Shown here: positions 44,750 through 51,682 of the stretch, one piece after another
Layout: each line of letters starts with the position of its first letter
Position numbering within the stretch: the first letter of the stretch is position 1
Assembly (NCBI RefSeq): GCF_023101665.1
Contig: NZ_CP082161.1
Span: forward strand, 6,882,001 to 6,946,000
Source: Bradyrhizobium sp. 195
GTDB taxonomy: Bacteria; Pseudomonadota; Alphaproteobacteria; Rhizobiales; Xanthobacteraceae
Length of the DNA stretch: 64,000 bases
Direction: 5' to 3'
Translations under genes and position numbers: made by a program
The notes under the pieces: model-generated
What the model saw: the letters and a program-made list of their open reading frames with translations, nothing else
What the model was told of the DNA's origin: nothing
Databases searched by the model: none

Positions 44750-44914
44750 CTACTTCTTCAACAATATTCCAATCGCTCGCGCCATTCGCCTCACCGAGCC
44801 AGCGTAGCGGCCCAGTTCGGCGGCTATCCTCGATGCGCCAACTCCCTGCCGAGCCAGCTTGACCAATCGTCGGACCTCATGCTCGGCCCATTGCTTTGGC
44901 TTCGGTGTTTTCAT
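44750..44914 (-). CDS. Small SANT/HTH-like DNA-binding protein
   Basis: A 54-residue frame: MKTPKPKQWAEHEVRRLVKL, then ARQGVGASRIAAELGRYAGS, then VRRMARAIGILLKK. A Trp-Glu helix, a second helix and a third recognition-like helix (RIAAELGRYAGSVRRMARAIGI) match the compact HTH seen in many tiny rhizobial proteins. It is too short for a typical gene finder threshold. No phage or regulon context is apparent. The stretch from 44915 to 45088 shows nothing else that I can support. Confidence 0.6.
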   Translation of the reverse strand: MKTPKPKQWAEHEVRRLVKLARQGVGASRIAAELGRYAGSVRRMARAIGILLKK

Positions 44915-45088
44915 GGTGCGGCGCTCATACCACCCACCTAACCAGTAAGTCGGGCTGCCAACACTTGGGAAATTTACGGGTGGTGCCTGCCCGCAATCGC
45001 GAAGGTGATAACGCTTAACCCCTCGCCAGGAGGCTCAACAATGCGACAGGCATGCGCGCAAGGGGGCAAGGAAGAGCAGCCTGCCGCG

Positions 45089-46654
45089 CTAGGCGAGCAC
45101 TCGCCTTTCGAATTCCCCAGCCAGCACCTTCCACTGAAACAGCGGCGAGTCCTTCGGCGGCGACAGCTCCGGGGTCCAGCCGCTCAGCTTCTCAATCACA
45201 TAGGTATCCGTCAGAACGCCGCGCCAGCGGCGTTCGACCCGGGCGAGCGGCTCGCGGTTGGCGGGGATGCTCTCCCACAGCGACGAACGATCGTCCGGCT
45301 CGCGGCCGACATAGATGCCGTCGTGGCCCTTGATCCGGTCCATGCCGGGATCGCTGAAATCCTGGAAGCGGCCGCGTTCGTTGATCTCGATGACAGGCAT
45401 GCGGCCCCTGAACATCCAGCGCATCATGGCGTAGGTGCGGTAGTCCGTGGTGGCGATCCAGGTCGCGCCGGTTTCATCGAGCGCAGCCTGTGCGCGCGCG
45501 GCGACCTGCTCATAGCCGGCCTCGGCGCCGATCGGATCGATCTTGCCGAGGAGATTCCACGGCGCGGCGACGTAATAGAGGAACACGATGACGACGAAGG
45601 CGATGCCCGAGACGATCGCTGTCCTGGCCCAGAACACCGACGATCTCAGCATGCGCGCCGACCAATTCTCCTTCATCATCGTCGCCAGGTTCACGGCGGC
45701 GGCGGCAAAGCCCACCGGCCACATGAACATCGGCCAGGTGTCGCCGACCCGCAGCGTCGTCGACTTGAAAAGGAAATAGAGGAACGGCACCAGCACCGCG
45801 GTCGACAGCAGGATCGCAACCGGCTCGCGCGTGCGATAGCCGCGCCATGCCGTCAGCACCAGACCTGTCAGCACCACCGGCAGCATGACGAAGCCGACCA
45901 GACCGAACTGCAGGCCGATGTAATCGCCGATCGTCCGCAACGAGATGCCGTAATTTGCGGTAGCGCGCACGCCCTGGAAACGAAACGAAGCCCAATCGTG
46001 CTGCGCGTTCCAGATCAGCACCGGCGAGAACACTACGATCGCGACCAGCACGGCGAGATAGGGATAGGGACTGCGCAGCCAGCGCCAGCGCCAATCCGGC
46101 ACCAGCAGAAAGGCGGCGACCGCGGGCGCGAACATGATCGCGGTGAACTTCGACAGCATCGAGAGCCCGGCGAACAGGCCGGCCGCAAGCCACCAGCGAC
46201 CGTCGCCGCTCTGCGCGAGCCGCACCAGCGACCACATCATCGCCACCGCGAACGGGATCATGGCGACGTCAGGCGCGACCTTGGCCATCAGCAGGCCGTA
46301 ATAGAGCGCGGCTTCCGGCAACAGCACAGCGAGCACCACGGCGTGCACATCATGCGTGAGGCGGCGGACGATGTCGGCGAGCAGCAGCTGCGTCACCAGC
46401 ATCGCGACGATGCCGCCGAAGCGGACACCAAGCGTGGTGTCGCCGAAGATCGCGGTACCGAAGCGGATCAGCCAGGCGATGCCCGGGGGGTGATCGAGGA
46501 AGCTCAGAGCGCCCTCCTTCGACCAGGTCCAGTAATAGGCCTCGTCGGTGCGCAGCTCGATCGCGGAGGCGTAGACGATGCGGAGCAGCGTCATCGCGGC
46601 GATGATCGCGATGGCCATGACGAGGGGACGGCGCGTGGCGCCGCCGGAGGGCAT
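45089..46654 (-). CDS. GT39-type glycosyltransferase, integral membrane
   Basis: 521 residues from the ATG at 46654 (a GTG at 46675 is the alternative); the extra upstream frame is a repeat element. The first periplasmic loop has the acidic motif ELRTDEAYYWTWSKEG and DHPPGIAWLI as in ArnT/PMT-type enzymes (GT-C fold). About ten membrane helices follow, then a C-terminal soluble domain (TTDYRTYAMMRWMFRGRMPV). It probably transfers a sugar from a lipid carrier to lipid A or another envelope acceptor. Confidence 0.82.
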   Translation of the reverse strand: MPSGGATRRPLVMAIAIIAAMTLLRIVYASAIELRTDEAYYWTWSKEGALSFLDHPPGIAWLIRFGTAIFGDTTLGVRFGGIVAMLVTQLLLADIVRRLTHDVHAVVLAVLLPEAALYYGLLMAKVAPDVAMIPFAVAMMWSLVRLAQSGDGRWWLAAGLFAGLSMLSKFTAIMFAPAVAAFLLVPDWRWRWLRSPYPYLAVLVAIVVFSPVLIWNAQHDWASFRFQGVRATANYGISLRTIGDYIGLQFGLVGFVMLPVVLTGLVLTAWRGYRTREPVAILLSTAVLVPFLYFLFKSTTLRVGDTWPMFMWPVGFAAAAVNLATMMKENWSARMLRSSVFWARTAIVSGIAFVVIVFLYYVAAPWNLLGKIDPIGAEAGYEQVAARAQAALDETGATWIATTDYRTYAMMRWMFRGRMPVIEINERGRFQDFSDPGMDRIKGHDGIYVGREPDDRSSLWESIPANREPLARVERRWRGVLTDTYVIEKLSGWTPELSPPKDSPLFQWKVLAGEFERRVLA

Positions 46655-46732
46655 GGTGATGTCAGAAGCTGTCGTCACGGCCGCGCTTTTCGCCAACCTG
46701 GAAGGGGGAGTCAATGCGGGGGTGGCCCAGCC

Positions 46733-46824
46733 GTAGGGTGGGCAAAGCGAAGCGTGCCCACCATCAGGATATGGTCGAGAAATGGTGGGCACGGCGCGCA
46801 AGGGCGCTCCTTTGCCCACCCTAC
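46733..46824. repeat. Dispersed palindromic repeat, GTAGGGTGGGCAAAGCG family
   Basis: Arms GTAGGGTGGGCAAAGCGAAG and CTTTGCCCACCCTAC lie between the divergent glycosyltransferase and cyclase genes, with TGGGCACG internal units. Confidence 0.85.
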
Positions 46825-46925
46825 GATTTCGTAAGCTTGTCGGGCATGTGATCCCGCCAGCTGTCCACACCCGGAATTAAACGTTACGCTGGCTGTTCTC
46901 CTTCGTGAGCTGATACAACCGAATC

Positions 46926-48659
46926 ATGGCCATCGCTGCTGCACACATGTTCGAACTCGTTCGCGCCACCAGCGTGCGGCAGGTGCGGCTCATCTGCGGC
47001 GTGATCCTGTTCTCCTATGTGATCAGCCATTTCCTCAACCATGCGCTCGGCAATATCTCGGTCGAGGCCATGGAGACCGGGGTCTACTATCACACCGTCT
47101 TCTGGCAGTTCCTCCCCGTCGCGATCGTCTTCTACACGGCGGCGCTCACGCATATGGGGCTCGGCATCTATGCGCTGTATCAGCGCCGGCAGTTCCGCTG
47201 GCGGACGATCGAGCCGCTTCAGCTCGTGCTGGGCTTGAGCATTCCGGCTCTGGTCATGGGGCACGTGATCGGTGTGCGGCTCGGCTACACACTTTACGAT
47301 CATCAGAAGCTCTATCCGCAGGAGCTCTACCTGTTCTTCGTCGCCGCGCCCGGCCGGCTCTGGCAGATGACGATCCTGCTGCTGATCGCCTGGGTGCACG
47401 GCTGCATCGGCATCTATTTCTGGCTTCGCCTCAAACCGTTCTTCGCGCGCGCCGCACCCTATCTGCTCGCCGCAGCCGTGCTGGTCCCGACGCTGTCGCT
47501 GCTCGGTATTTACCAGGGCGGCCGCAGCGTCGTGATCGAGAGCGACGATCGAGACTGGCGTGCGCAAAATCTCTCCCGCCGTCAGGTCGGCACGGTCGCG
47601 GAAGGCAACACGCTCGACCGCATCACCGGCATCCTCACCGTCGGCTATTTCGGTCTGCTCGCCCTGGCGCTGGCGGCTCGCGGCGTGCGCGCCTTGCGCG
47701 AGCGGCGCGGCGGCATGATCGCGCTGTCCTACGGCAACGGCAAGACGGTGCGGGTGCCGAAGGGCCTCTCCGTGCTGGAAGCAAGCCTCCGCCACAATGT
47801 GCCGCATGCAAGCGTCTGCGGTGGCCGCGCCCGCTGCTCGACTTGCCGCATCCGCATCATCGGCGACCATGACGCGCTGCCCACACCGTCGCAGCGCGAG
47901 GCCTTCGTGCTCACCCGCGTCGGTACCGCCGATCCGTCGATCCGGCTGGCCTGCCAGCTGCGGCCGACGTCCGATCTCTCCTTCTTCCAGCTGTTCACGC
48001 CGCACACGCATGCGACGGACGGGCAGGCCTCGACACCAGCCAGAATCGGCCAGGAGCGCTATCTCGTCAGCCTGTTCGTGGACATGCGCGGCTCGACCCA
48101 GCTCGCGGAAAAGCGGCTGCCGTTCGACACCGTCTTCATCGTCAACCGCTTCCTCGGCGCGGTGTCGCAGGCGGTGATCGAGAACGGCGGCCAGCCGAAC
48201 CAGTTCGTCGGCGACGGCATGCTGGCGCTGTTCGGATTGACTGCCGATCCGCAAACCGCCTGCCGGCAGGCGCTCAAGGCGGCCGCCGGCATCGCCACGC
48301 ATATCGACGAGCTCAACGAGCTCCTGAGCCACGATCTGCGCCAGCCGATCCGCTTCGGCGTCGGTATTCATGGCGGCGAGGTCATCATCGGCGACATCGG
48401 CTATCGCGATCACATCGTCTTCACCGCGCTCGGCGATGCCGTGAATGTCGCAGCCCGGCTCCAGGACATGACCAAGACGCTGGCCTGTGAAGCCATCGTC
48501 TCGGAAGAAGTCCGCCGCACCGCCGGCCTTGTCGACGACGCCCTGCCGCAGCAGGAGGTCGCGATCCGCGGCCGCGACGAGCCGCTTGCCGTGCGCGTGG
48601 TGGCGGATGCGCGGCAGCTGACGGCGCTGGTCGACGGTAGCGCACGCGCTGCGGCGTAG
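46926..48659 (+). CDS. cyaC: CyaC-like adenylate cyclase with haem-type membrane anchor and 2Fe-2S domain
   Basis: 577 residues. Residues 1-255 have about six membrane helices with His at 35/39, 76, 113 and 158, the kind of His signature known from dihaem-b succinate:quinone oxidoreductase anchors. A ferredoxin domain (about 264-360) has Cys298, 304, 307 and 343 (CGGRARCSTC..C). The class III cyclase domain has metal Asp386 (FVDMRGST) and Asp430 (FVGDGMLALFG). Sinorhizobium CyaC with this layout responds to quinone redox state and makes cAMP. The gene is alone, with a repeat on each side. Confidence 0.87.
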   Translation: MAIAAAHMFELVRATSVRQVRLICGVILFSYVISHFLNHALGNISVEAMETGVYYHTVFWQFLPVAIVFYTAALTHMGLGIYALYQRRQFRWRTIEPLQLVLGLSIPALVMGHVIGVRLGYTLYDHQKLYPQELYLFFVAAPGRLWQMTILLLIAWVHGCIGIYFWLRLKPFFARAAPYLLAAAVLVPTLSLLGIYQGGRSVVIESDDRDWRAQNLSRRQVGTVAEGNTLDRITGILTVGYFGLLALALAARGVRALRERRGGMIALSYGNGKTVRVPKGLSVLEASLRHNVPHASVCGGRARCSTCRIRIIGDHDALPTPSQREAFVLTRVGTADPSIRLACQLRPTSDLSFFQLFTPHTHATDGQASTPARIGQERYLVSLFVDMRGSTQLAEKRLPFDTVFIVNRFLGAVSQAVIENGGQPNQFVGDGMLALFGLTADPQTACRQALKAAAGIATHIDELNELLSHDLRQPIRFGVGIHGGEVIIGDIGYRDHIVFTALGDAVNVAARLQDMTKTLACEAIVSEEVRRTAGLVDDALPQQEVAIRGRDEPLAVRVVADARQLTALVDGSARAAA

Positions 48660-48684
48660 AGTACCAAGCGACACGAGCAGTGCG

Positions 48685-48828
48685 CTCCCTCCCCCGCTTG
48701 CGGGGGAGGGTTGGGGAGAGGGTGTCCCCGCAAAGGGACAATCCCCTAGAGGAGAAAGCCCTCACCCGCGCGCGGGACGATGCTTCGCATCGCCCGGGGC
48801 GCGACCTCTCCCGCAAGCGGGAGAGGTG
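48685..48828. repeat. Dispersed repeat, CTCCCCCGCTTGCGGGGGAGG family
   Basis: A palindrome CCCCCGCTTGCGGGGG opens and CCTCTCCCGCAAGCGGGAGA closes the unit. The whole gap 48660-49005 otherwise shows only a leader for the sulfite dehydrogenase gene, with GGGAGG before its start codon. Confidence 0.8.
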
Positions 48829-49005
48829 CTCCACCGTCGCGGTTACGACTCGACTCCATCACCACGTAACACCGGCCTGCTGCAACGCAGCGGCATGGGC
48901 CTGCTGCGAAAGCACGAATTGACTTCGTCGAGATCGTTGCGACAGATGAGCGCGGGCCCGCGGTGATGACCGCTGGTCCAACGAAAAGCTCCGGGAGGGG
49001 ACCAG

Positions 49006-50205
49006 ATGTTCGATCGACGCGACCTGCTCAAAGGAGCGGGCTTGACCGCCATTGCGGCCACATTGAATTCCACCAAAGCGCTGGCACTCGATACCGTCAC
49101 GCTCCCGTTCGCCAATGGCGAACGGCCGCTGGTGAAATATCCGCAGAAGCGGCCGATGATCGGCCTGACCAGCCGGCCGCCGCAGCTCGAGACGCCGTTT
49201 GCGATCTTCAACGACGGCCCGATCACGCCCAACAACGCGTTCTTCGTGCGCTATCACCTCTCCGACCTGCCCTACAATCTCGATCCCGACAAGTTCACGC
49301 TGGAGGTCAAGGGCAAGGTCGACAAGCCGCTCAAGCTGTCCCTCAAGGACATCAGGAAGATGAAGGCGACCGAGATCGTCGCCGTCAATCAGTGCTCCGG
49401 CAACAGCCGCGGCTTCGTCGAGCCGCGCGTCGCCGGCGGCCAGCTCGCGAACGGCGCCATGGGCAACGCGCGCTGGCGCGGCGTGCCGCTGAAGGCCGTG
49501 CTGGAGATGGCGGGCGTGCAGAGCGGCGCCAAGCAGGTCACGTTCAACGGCATGGACGGGCCGGTCAGCGACAAGACGCCTGATTTCGTCAAGGCACTCG
49601 ATATCGATCACGCCAGCGACGGCGAGGTGATGCTGGCCTATGGCATGAATGGCGAGGACCTGCCGTTCCTCAACGGCTTCCCGCTGCGCCTGATCGTGCC
49701 CGGCTATTACGGCACCTACTGGGTTAAGCACCTCAACGAGATCAATGTCATCGACAATGTCTATGACGGCTTCTGGATGAAGTCGGCCTATCGCATTCCT
49801 GATACGCCAAACAACGCAATCGAGCCCGGCACGGCGCCGAAGGCGACGATCCCGATCAACCGCTTCACCATCCGCTCCTTCATCACCAGCGTGCCTGATG
49901 GCGCCAAGCTGAAGGCGGGAGCTGTGACCCTGCGCGGCATCGCCTTCGACGGCGGCAAGGGCATCAAGGAGGTCCAGGTCTCCACCGACGGCGGCAAGAC
50001 CTGGGTGAGCGCAAAGCTCGGCAAGGATCTCGGTAAATACTCGTTCCGCGAATGGAAGCTGCCGGTGAAGCTCGCGGCGGGCACCGTTGAGCTCAAGGTG
50101 CGCGCCACCGGCAATGGCGGCGAGACGCAGCCGGACACGCCGCGCTGGAACCCGGCGGGCTATTTGCGCAACGTCGTCGAAACCGTCCGCGTGACCGTGG
50201 CCTGA
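49006..50205 (+). CDS. sorA: SorA-like molybdopterin sulfite dehydrogenase
   Basis: 399 residues. A Tat-like signal (RRDLLKGAGLTAIAA) exports the folded enzyme. The molybdenum ligand is Cys130 in VAVNQCSGNSRG. FVRYHLSD and WRGVPLKAVLEMAGV are sulfite-oxidase-family blocks, and the C-terminal Ig-like dimer domain shows VSTDGGKTWVSA. SorA oxidises sulfite to sulfate in the periplasm and hands electrons to a c-type cytochrome; the next gene encodes it. A strong GGGAGG site precedes the ATG. Confidence 0.88.
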   Translation: MFDRRDLLKGAGLTAIAATLNSTKALALDTVTLPFANGERPLVKYPQKRPMIGLTSRPPQLETPFAIFNDGPITPNNAFFVRYHLSDLPYNLDPDKFTLEVKGKVDKPLKLSLKDIRKMKATEIVAVNQCSGNSRGFVEPRVAGGQLANGAMGNARWRGVPLKAVLEMAGVQSGAKQVTFNGMDGPVSDKTPDFVKALDIDHASDGEVMLAYGMNGEDLPFLNGFPLRLIVPGYYGTYWVKHLNEINVIDNVYDGFWMKSAYRIPDTPNNAIEPGTAPKATIPINRFTIRSFITSVPDGAKLKAGAVTLRGIAFDGGKGIKEVQVSTDGGKTWVSAKLGKDLGKYSFREWKLPVKLAAGTVELKVRATGNGGETQPDTPRWNPAGYLRNVVETVRVTVA

Positions 50206-50217
50206 AGGAGAATGATC

Positions 50218-50526
50218 ATGCAGCGCACCGTTCTCTTCGCCATTCCCCTTGCCCTTGCCGCCGCGGTGGGAGCGGCCCTTGCCGCGCCGGTCAATTACAA
50301 GACCCCCGATGAGGTCGCGGCGCTCAAGCCCGGGCCCAATCTCGACGTCGTGCAGGGCAATTGCAGCGCCTGCCACTCGGCCGACTACATCAAGACGCAG
50401 CCGCCGATGAAGGACAGGAAAGGCTTCTGGCAGGCCGAGGTGACCAAGATGATCAAGGTCTATGGCGCACCGATCGACGATGCCGACGTCGGCAAGATCG
50501 TCGATTATCTGGCCGCGACGTATTGA
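50218..50526 (+). CDS. sorB: SorB-like c-type cytochrome subunit
   Basis: 102 residues from the ATG at 50218, 7 bases after GGAG (the ATG at 50212 is too close to the site). Signal peptide to about ALA-AP, then haem motif CSACH (Cys49, Cys52, His53) and a likely axial Met in QPPMKDRKGFW. The size and position after sorA fit SorB, the electron acceptor of sulfite dehydrogenase. The start is 12 bases after the sorA stop. Confidence 0.88.
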   Translation: MQRTVLFAIPLALAAAVGAALAAPVNYKTPDEVAALKPGPNLDVVQGNCSACHSADYIKTQPPMKDRKGFWQAEVTKMIKVYGAPIDDADVGKIVDYLAATY

Positions 50527-50732
50527 CGGATGGCGCGCAGCATCGGGCCATTTGACCGCGAAACGGGCAAAACCGGTAAAAGCGCCGCGAAGTTGAGCGG
50601 AATTGGCGAAATGCTGATGTGGTTTGAGCTACCAAGCCCGCCACATTCCGCGTATCCTGTTAGGACCGAACCGGCCGGTTGGCGGGGACTGGCGGTTCGA
50701 GATCTCGGAGGAAGACCCGCGGAGAAGTCGTG

Positions 50733-50933
50733 ATGGCTAAAGGTACGGTCAAGTGGTTCAACCCGACGAAGGGTTATGGATTTATCCAGCCTGCGTCGGG
50801 CGGCAAGGATGTGTTCGTGCATATCTCGGCAGTGCAGAAAGCCGGTTTGTCCTCCCTCAATGAGGGGCAGACGGTGGAATACGAAGAGATCGCAAACCGG
50901 GGCAAGACCTCCGCAGAGAACCTCAAAGTCTAA
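50733..50933 (+). CDS. Cold-shock protein (CspA family)
   Basis: 66 residues, one cold-shock domain: [20 protein letters not shown] (RNP1-type KGYGFI) and [13 protein letters not shown] (RNP2-type VFVH). GGAG precedes the ATG at 50733. These proteins bind single-stranded RNA and melt structure. The preceding 206 bases contain no gene and could form a regulatory 5' leader. Confidence 0.93.
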   Translation: MAKGTVKWFNPTKGYGFIQPASGGKDVFVHISAVQKAGLSSLNEGQTVEYEEIANRGKTSAENLKV

Positions 50934-50954
50934 GCGCCCGCCAGCATTTGCTGC

Positions 50955-50974
50955 CTCCCGGATCTGTCCGGGAG
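50955..50974 (+). terminator. Terminator of the cold-shock gene
   Basis: CTCCCGGA-TCTG-TCCGGGAG is a perfect 8-bp stem with a 4-base loop, 21 bases after the csp stop, followed by CCGGGCC and an A7T4 tract. It could function in both directions. Confidence 0.65.
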
Positions 50975-51106
50975 CCGGGCCAAAAAAATTTTAGAAGACG
51001 GTGAGTGCATTCGACGACAGGCGTTGCGATTGCACACGGAGAGCTATTTTTCGCGCGAAGACCGCTCGTTCAACGCCACAGCAATGACAATCGCGACGGC
51101 ATTTCG

Positions 51107-51568
51107 TCAGCCCACCGGCAACGGTGCGTCGCGCTTGATCTCTTCCATCACCGCATAGGTCCGCGTCTCGCGCACGCCCGGCATCGACAGCAGGGTCTCG
51201 CCGAGGAAGCGTCGATAGGCGGTCATGTCTGCCAGTCGCGCCTTCACAAGATAGTCGAAGCCGCCGGCAACCATGTGACACTCCAGCACTTCGGGCGCGA
51301 GTTTCACCGCGCGCGCAAACCGCTCGAAATTATCCGGCGTGGTCTTGTCGAGCAGCACCTCGACGAACACCAAGAGCCCGAGGCCGAGCCGGTGCGGATT
51401 GAGCCGCGCGCCATAGCCCTCGACAAAGCCCTCCCGCTGCAACCGCTTCAGCCGCTCGCCGATCGAGGTCGGCGACAGCCCGATGCGCTCGGCGAGGTCG
51501 ACATTGGCGATGCGCCCGTCCTCCTGCAAAATCGAGAGGATCTTCCGGTCGATTCGATCGAGTTCCAT
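51107..51568 (-). CDS. putR: Lrp/AsnC-family regulator of proline catabolism
   Basis: 153 residues. N-terminal HTH (LDRIDRKILSILQEDGRIAN, VDLAERIGLSPTSIGERLKR) and a C-terminal RAM domain (VEVLLDKTTPDNFERF, HMVAGGFDYLVKARL). It is divergent from putA across 114 bases. In alphaproteobacteria PutR of this family activates putA in response to proline, so this role is expected here; the assignment rests on the gene pairing. Confidence 0.85.
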   Translation of the reverse strand: MELDRIDRKILSILQEDGRIANVDLAERIGLSPTSIGERLKRLQREGFVEGYGARLNPHRLGLGLLVFVEVLLDKTTPDNFERFARAVKLAPEVLECHMVAGGFDYLVKARLADMTAYRRFLGETLLSMPGVRETRTYAVMEEIKRDAPLPVG

Positions 51569-51682
51569 GGTTTATGCGGCTATTCTGGCGATGATCTTCA
51601 TTTTTTAAGGCAAACGAGCTAGATTGTCTATCGAACTACGGTAGTCCCGGCATTATCCTGGATTTCAGCCACAGGACCCGCC

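Noticed and set aside
44657..44941. Plus-strand frame of 94 codons
   Set aside because: The opposite strand carries the much more protein-like 54-residue HTH frame; the plus frame starts within a repeat.
45005..46834. Plus-strand open frame of 609 codons, with an AGGAGG-like site before an ATG at 45041
   Set aside because: It is antisense to the glycosyltransferase, full of His/Arg/Asp repeats and without recognisable domain; the ribosome-binding-like site is judged chance.
46884..48674. Minus-strand open frame of 596 codons
   Set aside because: It is opposite the adenylate cyclase, whose ferredoxin and cyclase motifs leave no doubt about the coding strand.
50527..50732. Possible small protein before the cold-shock gene
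   Set aside because: A 67-codon frame exists, but it has no ribosome-binding site or conserved-looking segment; an untranslated leader is more likely.
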